A stretch of 64,000 nt of DNA from Nitrosomonas sp. Is79A3 (lineage in GTDB: Bacteria > Pseudomonadota > Gammaproteobacteria > Burkholderiales > Nitrosomonadaceae): NCBI RefSeq assembly GCF_000219585.1, contig NC_015731.1, positions 2,356,001 through 2,420,000 on the forward strand, in the 5' to 3' direction. The notes beneath the pieces are model-generated. The model ran no database searches and was not told the origin of the DNA. It saw nothing but the letters and a program-made list of their open reading frames with translations. Position numbers and translations under genes: made by a program. Positions 48,013 through 56,484 of the stretch are shown here, one piece after another (the stretch's first letter is position 1; every line of letters begins with the position of its first letter).

Positions 48013-49757
48013 GAGCTTACTCAGAAATTTAGCGATCAGATATGCGTTGCCAAGTAAGAATTCTGGTTTGAGATGAATTGGCAGGCACGCGCAAACGGAA
48101 TTTCTCTGGGCATGCACTCTTTTGTCACCCAAAATGCTATTTTGGCAGCAAGATTCCTCAGGCAAATAAAAACCCGCACCAAGATGAGTAGGTTCATAAC
48201 CAGGAAGATACTATTAATCCATGCGGCAGACGTATCAGCGCGCTTGTCTCGAATATTGTTGAGCCGATAACCATATTTTCCTTGGCCAAACTTTCCTTCA
48301 ATCGGAATGCGTTCGCGATATTCCTGTCGGCGTTGTGCTTTCAGGTGTTTGATCTCATCTTTGTTTTCAGGTGTACTCTTTGGTGGACGTCCCAGTGGTT
48401 TGCCTGAGAAGCGGATGTGCTTGCGTTCCAGATAGCTGCGATTATCACGTGAACCATATAGCGTGTCGGCAATGACGGCTTCAGGATAATAGCCGTAACG
48501 CTTTTTGTAGGCTTCAACTTGCGCTTGAAGATCATGGCCTTCATGTTGCGCCTCCCAGTGCAGCTTATCGACATGCGCCAATCCTTTACCTGTCAAGCTC
48601 ACGCTTATTTTGGCGCCAAATTCCACTGCCTTGCCTTGCTTTCCCCTGATAATGGGCCGAAGATGCGGCTGACTGATACTGACAATGCGATCATCACAAC
48701 GTCTGGTGTTGGTTTTGTACATTGCATATTGTTGCCGGTACAGATGGGGCAATACCCAGTAGCGGCGCAACAACCAATTGGGTAATGGTATGGGCGTGCC
48801 AAGCGGATATTCCGTTAACATATGTTCAATATGATTTAAATTCCGCTGCAGGAACTGCAATTGCTGCCTGATACCGGCACGGCGTTTTCTGCTGGATGGC
48901 CGTCTTAACTTGACCAGGCTGAGGTAGGCTTTTCTGGCAATCTCGCGATAAGTGCGCGGCTTCTTTTTCTGTGGACGATTACTTTTGGCATGCAGTTCAT
49001 CAATGATACGCTCACTCAATTCACGCGCTTCGTTCAGCAGTCCAAGATCTGTCGGATAGCGTATGGCCTGTTCTGCAACGGTGGCATCCAGTATTAATTT
49101 GCCGTGATTGCGCGGCTGCTCATCGGCCAAAGATTGCTCTGCTTCCATTGCAGTGCCCGTGTCGCTGCTGCCTACCTCACCGCTATTTGATACACCATTG
49201 CCGTCGTTGTCATCATCAATTGCTTTGACTGACTTCTTTGTCCGCCTAGGTTCAACCGTTTCGATGATCGCCTCATAAAATTCATCGAATACCGTCTGAC
49301 CCATGCGCTTGCGTATCTCAACCAGTAATGATGACGCAAACGGCGCCTTCGCTTGAAAACCTTTCAGGCCAATAAAATATTGCAGATACGGATTTTCTCG
49401 AATCTGTTCAACAGTCTCTTCATCCGAAATCGATAATTTATGTTTAATTATCACCACTCCAATCACAATTCTGGCATCTTTGGCTGGGCGGCCCAGTCTT
49501 GAACATAACGTCTTATAATAACTCTCGGACAACTCATCCCACGGTAGGCAATCCCTCAGTTTTACCCAGCGATTATTGGGATCAAGAATCATGCCTGGCG
49601 GTGTATCAAATCCTTCGAGGGGCAGTTGCTTTTGGCTTATATAACGAATCATAGTGCACGGTTTTTGGTGTTAATTCACATATTTGCGTGCACTATTTTA
49701 CCAAAAAACACAATATTGTTAAACTTAATCAGTTAGTTATACTTTTTGAGTAAGCTC
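48013..49757. mobile_element. 1745-bp IS5-like insertion sequence, complete
   Basis: The left end GAGCTTACTCAGAAATT (from 48013) matches the reverse complement of the right end, GAGCTTACTCAAAAAGT (ending 49757), at 15 of 17 positions, 11 of them contiguous. It is flanked by the direct repeat TAAATA on each side and encodes one transposase. The element looks complete and recent, with no broken frame. Confidence 0.85.
48036..49652 (-). CDS. IS5-family-like DDE transposase
   Basis: A 538-residue DDE transposase of the IS4/IS5 superfamily. The N-terminal DUF772-like part shows SRLGRPAKDARIVIGVVIIKH (quoted by ends), and the probable catalytic residues are Asp189 (ILDATVAEQ), Asp396 (AVIADTLYG) and Glu452 (PIEGKFGQGKYGY). 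A charged insert (residues about 143-182) is unlike the compact members. The frame is intact from 104 nt inside the right end to near the left end. The nearest family is IS5; IS1182-like is the alternative. Confidence 0.9.
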   Translation of the reverse strand: MIRYISQKQLPLEGFDTPPGMILDPNNRWVKLRDCLPWDELSESYYKTLCSRLGRPAKDARIVIGVVIIKHKLSISDEETVEQIRENPYLQYFIGLKGFQAKAPFASSLLVEIRKRMGQTVFDEFYEAIIETVEPRRTKKSVKAIDDDNDGNGVSNSGEVGSSDTGTAMEAEQSLADEQPRNHGKLILDATVAEQAIRYPTDLGLLNEARELSERIIDELHAKSNRPQKKKPRTYREIARKAYLSLVKLRRPSSRKRRAGIRQQLQFLQRNLNHIEHMLTEYPLGTPIPLPNWLLRRYWVLPHLYRQQYAMYKTNTRRCDDRIVSISQPHLRPIIRGKQGKAVEFGAKISVSLTGKGLAHVDKLHWEAQHEGHDLQAQVEAYKKRYGYYPEAVIADTLYGSRDNRSYLERKHIRFSGKPLGRPPKSTPENKDEIKHLKAQRRQEYRERIPIEGKFGQGKYGYRLNNIRDKRADTSAAWINSIFLVMNLLILVRVFICLRNLAAKIAFWVTKECMPREIPFARACQFISNQNSYLATHI

Positions 49758-49763
49758 TAAATA
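49758..49763. repeat. Right copy of 6-bp target duplication TAAATA
   Basis: TAAATA directly follows the right inverted repeat and repeats 48007-48012. Together with the left copy it defines the insertion site. Confidence 0.7.
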
Positions 49764-49770
49764 GAGAGAA

Positions 49771-49798
49771 AATAACCACCGGCTTGCCGGTGGTTATT
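49771..49798. terminator. Strong bidirectional terminator displaced from its gene by the IS
   Basis: AATAACCACCGG (49771-49782) pairs with CCGGTGGTTATT (49787-49798) over a CTTG loop, with a long T-run after it and A-rich sequence before it. It works in both directions. Without the IS it would lie about 70 nt after the 47576 stop, so it is probably that gene's own terminator. Confidence 0.85.
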
Positions 49799-50023
49799 TT
49801 TTTCACATTACAATTGAATATATCTCAGCAAAAAAGTAAAGAATTGTGCAATCGATTGCTGAATTTTCTCAAACCAGTAATATTGGTTAAACAGCGAATC
49901 CAATAACCAACCTAACAACTAACTTTTTTGCTCCATCACCCAGCATTATGATGAAGCTTAATCACTCTATTTCTTGATGTATTTGATGGGTGACTACTGA
50001 TCCTGAAATTATGTTTTAAGTCA

Positions 50024-51331
50024 TCATTTATTTTCTGGGATCAACCGTTTAGCAGGAAACCATATAGTAAAACGGCTGCCCTTGCCTACTTGACTGGTAA
50101 TCTCCATGCGCGCCTGATGCCGGCTTAGGACATGTTTGACAATGGCAAGCCCAAGCCCTGTTCCACCCGTTTCTCGCGAGCGGCTGCTATCCACGCGATA
50201 AAAACGTTCCGTCAAACGTGGGATATGCTCCGGCTCAATACCGATTCCACTGTCCTGTACAAAAAATAATCCCTGCCCGTCCCGCTTCTCCCAGTTAATA
50301 TTGATTTCTCCGCTATCGGGGGTGTAACGAATCGCATTGCTGATTAAATTCCCGAAAGCGCTACGTAACTCTTCTTCACTCCCAAGTAATTGATCTTGCG
50401 ACGCGATATTCAATTTGATTTGATGGCGCCCTGCGCTGAGGGACTCTGCATCCTGCAGAATCCCTCGCAACAAACTGGTCACCTCCACAGCTTTCTCATT
50501 CACAATACTTTGTTCATTCTCCAAGCGCGACAAAATCAGCAAATCTTCAATCAATCGCTGCATGCGTGTGGTTTGTTCTGACATTAATACCAATGCACGC
50601 TTATTAAAACCGCTATTAACATTTTCATCTGCCGATAAGGTTTCAAGAAAACCGCTAATGACCGTAAGCGGTGTACGCAATTCATGAGAAACATTGGCAA
50701 TGAAGTCGCGCCGCATGGTTTCAATTTTTTCAAATCGTGTAATGTCACGACTAATTAGAAGCTTCTGGTTATAGCCATAAGGCACTAACTGCAACGAAAC
50801 AATGATTCCTTGTTGACGCGTTTGATTGAGAATCAACGGATTACTGTATTTACGTGCTGCCAGATATTCAACAAAAGGTATTTGTCTGACCAGATACGTA
50901 ATTTGCTGGCCCGTATCCAATGACAGGTTAATGCCTAAATGTTGCTCGGCGACAGGGTTGCACCATTCAATCCGGTCAGTTTCATCGAGAATTACAATTC
51001 CATCGGGCATAGCAGAAGTAACGCTGCGCATTCGCTCCAATGCAAGGCTCAATAATTCCTGGCTTTGACTGTGTTGGCGCACATAGCGCGCCAAATGTGC
51101 AAATACATCATCCCATGCTCCGGAACCAGCCGGAATGCTTGCAGGCGAATGATCGGAAAGCCGCAGCCAGCGTTCTAATGCAGCCAGATAGCGGATATGG
51201 TGAAACGCTATCCATAACATTACTACACCGAAAAACAGTAATGCTTTAACAGCACCAAAAATCATCCACAGTACTGCGGTGATAAAAATGATAAAAATAA
51301 TATTAAAAGAGCGCTGCCAAATATCAGACAC
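50024..51331 (-). CDS. phoR: Phosphate-sensing histidine kinase PhoR
   Basis: A 435-residue membrane kinase. Two N-terminal hydrophobic segments (about residues 10-47), a DUF3329-like region, a PAS domain (about 95-200) and HisKA with phospho-acceptor His216 (VSHELRTPL) are visible, then HATPase_c (SNAIRYTPD, GTGLGLAIVKHVL). It phosphorylates PhoB when phosphate is scarce. The pair phoB-phoR lies on the minus strand, with phoB first and 149 nt between them. Confidence 0.95.
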   Translation of the reverse strand: MSDIWQRSFNIIFIIFITAVLWMIFGAVKALLFFGVVMLWIAFHHIRYLAALERWLRLSDHSPASIPAGSGAWDDVFAHLARYVRQHSQSQELLSLALERMRSVTSAMPDGIVILDETDRIEWCNPVAEQHLGINLSLDTGQQITYLVRQIPFVEYLAARKYSNPLILNQTRQQGIIVSLQLVPYGYNQKLLISRDITRFEKIETMRRDFIANVSHELRTPLTVISGFLETLSADENVNSGFNKRALVLMSEQTTRMQRLIEDLLILSRLENEQSIVNEKAVEVTSLLRGILQDAESLSAGRHQIKLNIASQDQLLGSEEELRSAFGNLISNAIRYTPDSGEININWEKRDGQGLFFVQDSGIGIEPEHIPRLTERFYRVDSSRSRETGGTGLGLAIVKHVLSRHQARMEITSQVGKGSRFTIWFPAKRLIPENK

Positions 51332-51480
51332 TTAGAAAATCCTGAAAAAAAGTAGTAACGTTGGAATAGTATTGAAAATTTCTGATTCGATACGCAGGCA
51401 GTGAAAACAATTAAAAACACAGGTGGCGCCAATCAACTTCATAAACAATGCCGGTATGCGAAATATTGCACTTTGTTTTA

Positions 51481-52203
51481 TCAGATTTGTGTGTTTAAAT
51501 CTTTAGCTTGTAGTGCCGCAATTACCGAGAACCGGTAACCTGCGCCTCTGACAGTTTGTATCCATTCATCTTTGCCTGCCAATTGTAATGCTTTACGCAA
51601 CCGGCGAATATGCACATCGACGGTACGTTCCTCAACAAACACATGGTCACCCCATACCCGATCCAGTAATTGACTGCGCGAATAAACCCGTTCGGTATGC
51701 GTCATCATAAAATGCAACAATCGATATTCAGTTGGCCCTAGCTCAATTTCTTTATTCTCGGCAGTCACCCGATGATTGACCGGATCCAGCCGTAACCCAT
51801 CAATCTCAACCACTTCATCAGAAGCTTCCGGAATCAGTCTGCGTAGCACTGCATTGATACGAGCGACCAGCTCTCGGGGCGAGAAAGGCTTAGTAATATA
51901 ATCATCCGCGCCAATTTCCAGCCCTGCAACCTTATCCGTTTCCTGAGTACGCGCGGTCAGCATAATTATGGGGATTAACCGGGTACGTTCACCGCGCCGC
52001 AGTATTCGCGCAAATTCAATACCACTCATTCCAGGTAACATCCAGTCCAGCAATATAAGATCCGGCAATGCGTTATTGATAATTGCCATCGCCTTCTCTG
52101 CATTCTCTGCACTGACAGTTTCATAACCGGCTTGCTGTAAATTATAAATAATCAATTCCTGTATAGCAGTTTCATCTTCCACGATCAGTATTTTTGCAGT
52201 CAT
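51481..52203 (-). CDS. phoB: Phosphate regulon response regulator PhoB
   Basis: A 240-residue OmpR-family regulator. The receiver shows Asp10-Glu11, Asp53 (LLDWMLPG) and Lys105; the C-terminal winged helix has [11 protein letters not shown] and [14 protein letters not shown], ending VRGAGYRFS. It activates phosphate-starvation genes through Pho boxes. No convincing Pho box was seen in the 94-nt gap to the divergent DUF971 gene. Confidence 0.96.
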   Translation of the reverse strand: MTAKILIVEDETAIQELIIYNLQQAGYETVSAENAEKAMAIINNALPDLILLDWMLPGMSGIEFARILRRGERTRLIPIIMLTARTQETDKVAGLEIGADDYITKPFSPRELVARINAVLRRLIPEASDEVVEIDGLRLDPVNHRVTAENKEIELGPTEYRLLHFMMTHTERVYSRSQLLDRVWGDHVFVEERTVDVHIRRLRKALQLAGKDEWIQTVRGAGYRFSVIAALQAKDLNTQI

Positions 52204-52243
52204 GAGTGAATTCCTGTATCAATCAAATTTTTCTGTACAGTTT

Positions 52244-52252
52244 TGCTACAAT
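52244..52252 (+). promoter_or_regulatory. Extended -10 element before the DUF971 gene
   Basis: TGCTACAAT (52244-52252) fits TGn plus -10 (TACAAT) 45 nt before the ATG at 52298. No -35 match is evident. Confidence 0.4.
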
Positions 52253-52297
52253 GGACTTAACTATTACTTTTAAACAATTTGCACTGAATAACATAAC

Positions 52298-52708
52298 ATG
52301 GCCGGTTTAACCAAAGAAACACCTCATCCCACAGAAATCAAGTTACATCAAAAGTCCAGAATTTTGGATATTACTTTCTCTGATGGAAAAACATTCCAAT
52401 TTTCATGTGAATTTTTGCGGGTCCATTCACCTTCCGCCGAAGTGAGCGGCCATGGTCCGGGGCAGGAAGTGCTGCAAACCGGCAAGAAAATGGTCAACAT
52501 CCAGAAAATTGAACCTGTTGGTAATTATGCCATACAACTCAATTTTACCGATGGCCATAACACCGGACTGTATTCATGGGATTTGCTCTATAACTATGGC
52601 CTCAATCAGGATAAAATATGGCAACGGTATTTGCAGCGCATGGAGGAAGCCGGCGCCAGTCGGGAGCCCGACTTCAGAGCCAAGACAACGAATCACTCGT
52701 GCAAATAG
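52298..52708 (+). CDS. DUF971 protein (GBBH-like N-terminal domain)
   Basis: A 136-residue DUF971 protein, related to the N-terminal domain of gamma-butyrobetaine hydroxylase but lacking the oxygenase part. Family motifs are DITFSDGKTFQFSCEFLRVHSP and GNYAIQLNFTDGHNTGLYSW (quoted by ends). It commonly precedes ubiE in betaproteobacteria, as it does here after 92 nt. The function is not settled, though related DUF971 proteins have been tied to iron-sulfur delivery. Confidence 0.9.
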   Translation: MAGLTKETPHPTEIKLHQKSRILDITFSDGKTFQFSCEFLRVHSPSAEVSGHGPGQEVLQTGKKMVNIQKIEPVGNYAIQLNFTDGHNTGLYSWDLLYNYGLNQDKIWQRYLQRMEEAGASREPDFRAKTTNHSCK

Positions 52709-52800
52709 ATTGTGGCATATTGGATTGATTAATTTTCAATCGAAATAAGCCTATCGACGACTCTTTAAAAGCCAATTCAAACATAAACTCAATCACTATC

Positions 52801-53535
52801 ATGACTAAAACTACGCATTTTGGCTTTAATACTGTTGCTGAAGATGAAAAAGCCGGGAAAGTTGCAGAAGTCTTTCATTCAGTAGCAGAACGCTACAATC
52901 TGATGAACGATTTGATGTCCGTAGGTTTGCATCGTCTATGGAAACGCTTTGCCATTGAAACCAGCGGCGTTAAAAATGGCGACAAGGTATTAGATATTGC
53001 AGGCGGCACTGGAGATTTAAGCGCACTTTTTTTACAAAAAGTAGGCAAATCTGGCGAAGTCTGGCTGACGGACATCAATAACTCCATGCTCTCAATCGGC
53101 CGCGACCGCCTGATTGATGAAGGCACACCGACTCCGGTTGCGCAGTGCGATGCTGAAAAATTACCCTTTCCAGACAATTATTTTAATTGTGTCAGCGTCG
53201 CATTCGGCCTTAGGAATATGACTCATAAAGATATGGCACTCAAAGAGATGCTGCGCGTCATCAAACCGGGCGGAACTGTCATCGTACTGGAATTTTCCAA
53301 AATCTGGAAACCACTGCAGCCTGCCTATGACGCTTATTCATTCAAATTATTACCCACCATGGGAAAAGTGATTGCAGACGATGCGGAAAGCTATCGGTAT
53401 CTGGCAGAATCTATCCGCATGCATCTTTCCCAAGAAGAATTAAAGGAGCTAATGGAACAAGTTGGCTTTGAACGAGTGGAATATTTTAATTTGACAGTGG
53501 GAATTGTTGCGCTGCACAGAGGGTATAAGTTTTGA
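52801..53535 (+). CDS. ubiE: Ubiquinone/menaquinone C-methyltransferase UbiE
   Basis: A 244-residue SAM-dependent methyltransferase. Motif I is [10 protein letters not shown], and the Coq5 signatures [21 protein letters not shown] and [15 protein letters not shown] (ends quoted) are present. It C-methylates the demethoxyquinol intermediate of ubiquinone. The ubiJ and ubiB genes that often follow it in proteobacteria are absent here; after its stop the DNA is non-coding for about 520 nt. Confidence 0.96.
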   Translation: MTKTTHFGFNTVAEDEKAGKVAEVFHSVAERYNLMNDLMSVGLHRLWKRFAIETSGVKNGDKVLDIAGGTGDLSALFLQKVGKSGEVWLTDINNSMLSIGRDRLIDEGTPTPVAQCDAEKLPFPDNYFNCVSVAFGLRNMTHKDMALKEMLRVIKPGGTVIVLEFSKIWKPLQPAYDAYSFKLLPTMGKVIADDAESYRYLAESIRMHLSQEELKELMEQVGFERVEYFNLTVGIVALHRGYKF

Positions 53536-54060
53536 TTAATTCTCACTCAGCTTTAGACATCCAGCCCCAACCTTGCGTCACCCAGACAGTGAAACAAACG
53601 AACAAGGACGGATGGGGCTAATATTGCTTGCTGCTGACGGCGCTGCCACACCCACAACCTTGGATCCTCAGATTGTTTTGGGAAGGTAAATATCGAGAAC
53701 TTCCGATTGAAATTTCCCCTGAAAGCAAGTCCGGCAAATTCTACGCGTAGCCAATGCATCGGCCCGATTGTTCCGGAGAACTATTCAATTTGAGTCAGGC
53801 TGCATCAGGGGACAGATAGTTTGGGATCTGCTAAAAATAACAGCTATTAATTGCAAAATAATGCCAATATTATCTATTTTGCCGATAGCTTTGTCGTTAG
53901 AATCGAGATAAAGACTCCATCAGAGCTTCCTTAAAATACATTAGTCTTTGCTTCAATAAACTTATTGACCGTGCACGAATAATCAATGCGTTGCAATTGG
54001 AATACCCAATTCATTGCCGCCAACCTGAGCTCGGCTGCCAAAGTAATCTGCAAAAATTTC
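53536..54060. other. 525-bp region without a clear gene, possible remnant ORF
   Basis: No confident gene. A 68-codon minus-strand frame (53553-53759) encodes RVEFAGLAFRGNFNRKF..., which has a protein-like composition, but I recognise no family, and it lacks a clear ribosome site. It could be a decayed gene or repeat. The rest is AT-rich and free of hairpins I can defend. The stretch joins ubiE to the M50/HlyD locus and may mark a rearrangement border. Confidence 0.4.
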
Positions 54061-56484
54061 TTAAGGAAGCCATGACCAAGCTTCTACGTTGATAAAGCGG
54101 AGAATAGATAGCGAGAAAGCTTTCCAAACCGGTATTGTTTCACCTTCAATTTTTGCAAAACCGGTCATTCCTGTCCTTAGCTCCCCATTTTCGTTTTCTA
54201 TCACTGCAATAACTTTAACAACATTACCATATGGCTGGGTAGTTATACCTCGATCAATCGTAGTGACTGTACCGTAAAAAGAAGCACTGTGATAAGAAAT
54301 AGGTTTTACTCTCACTCGCGCAGTATTAGTAATATGTGCAATGTCAGACTCTGGAATTTCAATCTCAGCAGTCACTTGAGTTACATTCTCGACTTCAGCA
54401 AATAGCTCTCCCTTTTCTAAGAAACTATTAATTTTCTGTTTAAGGTGCAGTGTCAGAATATTGCCGTCAAATGGCATGCTGAGTTCTGATCGGCTTACCC
54501 TATCAATGTAAGCATCTCTTTCTTCTACTAGACTCGCTAATTTTGCTTGCGCAGCATCAATTTGATTTTTGGTTGCGCCGCTCTTAAGCAGCTCGAGCGC
54601 AGCACGTTTTTCATCTACCTGGTTGAGATTTACTTGATGCTCACGCTCAACGGAATCAAGTTCCTCAAATGATACCGCTGATTGCTTATAAAGATTTTTG
54701 ATTCGTTGCAACTTGGTGCCACTGAACTTTGCCCGTGTTATCTCTATGTTCAGTAAATTTTGTGCCAGCTTTACTTCTTCACGTTTAGGCCGGGACTTCA
54801 ATTCCTCAATTACTGCCTGTTGCTCATTAATCTTTGCAGCATAAATTTTCACTTGCGACTGAAGATCTTTATTGGCAAGCCGCGCGAGTACAGTCCCTTT
54901 TTCAACCGTCTCCCCGCCATCAAAATAAACCTGTTCTATTATCCCAGGGATATCAGTAGCAATCATTTGTTTCTGGCTGGGAAAAATAATAAATTTTCCA
55001 CTTGGTTCATAGGGATATGGTAAAAACAGCGATGCCAAAAGCGATAGAAATAAAGCACGTTTTACATATAAAGAAAAACCAGCACTTTCCTTTTTTTCAA
55101 GCTCTTTCTCGGGATTCTCTTCAGGTAATACACGGTTTCGCCAGCGGCTATATTGAACAGATCGCTCATATGCTTCATTAATTTTTCCGAATTGACTAAA
55201 TACTAGCCGGAAAAGATATAGACCAAGCAATGTTACAAGAATAATACTTGAACCACCGAGTTGAATCTGCTGTAGATAAGCTCCTACAAATACAACAACG
55301 CCGATAATTAATAAAAATATGAATAAACATATAGCCAAAGCGTAAGTTATCAGTAAATTATTATCTGATTCTTTATATGAAGTTCCGTATAGCTTATTCA
55401 GCAAAGTTTGATAGGATTTTCCTCGCAAAAACGGTTCGTTCATGAAAGCTGACAACAAATGATAACCATCACTTTTTAACAGTGGATTTGCAGAAAACAA
55501 AAAACTGAACGTACAGATTACAGTAAGCATCAAACCCATCTGCGGCAAATGGCTATCTGAGCTTCTGGAATAGTACCAAATCAAAACCCCTAAGCTAAAT
55601 AAGCTAAGACGTACCATCAATGGTGCAGCATGAAGCAAAATTCGCTCGCGCCGGGAAAGCTGATGTAAATGACTACTTTGTAATGTAAAACGCGGCAAGA
55701 ATCCTAAGAATATGCCAATACCAAAGGCACTTACCGTTACTCGAAAATTATGGGCAACTACTGCTTTAGTTATCACCACAATCAAGTTGACCGAAAACAT
55801 GCTAAACACGATATAGTGAAAGAAAGTAGTATCTGCCAGCAATCGATTCATATCTTGATTGATTATATATTGATACTTAATAATCAACATGATAGCTGCC
55901 AGAACCAGGATCGGAAGCAGGTAAGCGCAATATTTAACTGGCACAAGAACTGGTGTAATGAGTTTCAATACAGGCCGTGGATCAAAGAGCTTCCACATTC
56001 TTTTTACTACCCGCGAATCCAAATCTATGGAATCTTGTATTCCAGCCGGAAGATCTTCCGACTCCTGATTAATTTTTTCGGATTGACTGTTGCTGCTAGT
56101 TTGTTCTGCCTTGGGCGCTGCGCTAGGCAGATCTACTATTTTTCCTGTTTGAAAAAAGGAAGCCAATATCGGGTGTGTTGAGGCTTCCTTATCTTCGGTA
56201 TCGAGTAGATTGTCTTCCATTACGGAAGCAAACAATGTCTGTACTTGCTCCTGTGCAATGGGATAGCCGAAACGGTCTTTAAAAATTGACGCAAGTTTCT
56301 CAAAACTCTCACAACCAGGTAGTATTTCTAGGACAAAAAACTGCCATGGCTCGAAATCATATGTTTTCCCTAGAAGCTTATCGCGGATCAAATAGCTTTG
56401 TTTGATACCTTTTCCTATCCTGTATGCTTGTAATCTTTTTAACAAATAAGCAGGCAGTGCAACGTTCTGGATTTGATCATTCAT
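54061..56484 (-). CDS. PqqD-like / degenerate M50 / HlyD fusion protein
   Basis: An 807-residue protein with an unusual layout. Residues about 30-95 resemble a PqqD-type winged helix, about 100-160 form a linker, and about 175-430 form a polytopic domain of the M50 (site-2 protease) type. The usual HExxH aligns with VVITK (about 236-240), so two zinc ligands and the catalytic Glu are missing, while NPLLKSDGYHLL (333-344) keeps the second motif. Residues about 480-790 are a HlyD-type adaptor: one membrane segment, a barrel-lipoyl portion (FFDGGETVEKGTVLARL-like: FDGGETVEKG), a long coiled-coil hairpin (540-650) and SELSMPFDG. It overlaps the outer-membrane-factor gene (TAATG). It probably forms an envelope-spanning exporter with it; the cargo and energy source are unknown. 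Confidence 0.85.
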   Translation of the reverse strand: MNDQIQNVALPAYLLKRLQAYRIGKGIKQSYLIRDKLLGKTYDFEPWQFFVLEILPGCESFEKLASIFKDRFGYPIAQEQVQTLFASVMEDNLLDTEDKEASTHPILASFFQTGKIVDLPSAAPKAEQTSSNSQSEKINQESEDLPAGIQDSIDLDSRVVKRMWKLFDPRPVLKLITPVLVPVKYCAYLLPILVLAAIMLIIKYQYIINQDMNRLLADTTFFHYIVFSMFSVNLIVVITKAVVAHNFRVTVSAFGIGIFLGFLPRFTLQSSHLHQLSRRERILLHAAPLMVRLSLFSLGVLIWYYSRSSDSHLPQMGLMLTVICTFSFLFSANPLLKSDGYHLLSAFMNEPFLRGKSYQTLLNKLYGTSYKESDNNLLITYALAICLFIFLLIIGVVVFVGAYLQQIQLGGSSIILVTLLGLYLFRLVFSQFGKINEAYERSVQYSRWRNRVLPEENPEKELEKKESAGFSLYVKRALFLSLLASLFLPYPYEPSGKFIIFPSQKQMIATDIPGIIEQVYFDGGETVEKGTVLARLANKDLQSQVKIYAAKINEQQAVIEELKSRPKREEVKLAQNLLNIEITRAKFSGTKLQRIKNLYKQSAVSFEELDSVEREHQVNLNQVDEKRAALELLKSGATKNQIDAAQAKLASLVEERDAYIDRVSRSELSMPFDGNILTLHLKQKINSFLEKGELFAEVENVTQVTAEIEIPESDIAHITNTARVRVKPISYHSASFYGTVTTIDRGITTQPYGNVVKVIAVIENENGELRTGMTGFAKIEGETIPVWKAFSLSILRFINVEAWSWLP

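Noticed and set aside
48007..49763. Alternative IS boundaries using a CTAA or CTA duplication
   Set aside because: Shifting the ends to use CTAA breaks the alignment of the terminal inverted repeats. The six-base TAAATA duplication keeps them aligned.
52204..52297. Pho box before phoB
   Set aside because: No pair of CTGTCAT-like 7-mers with an 11-nt period was found in the gap.
53553..53759. 68-codon minus-strand frame after ubiE
   Set aside because: No recognised family, no ribosome site, no neighbour to pair with. Mentioned only as a possible remnant.
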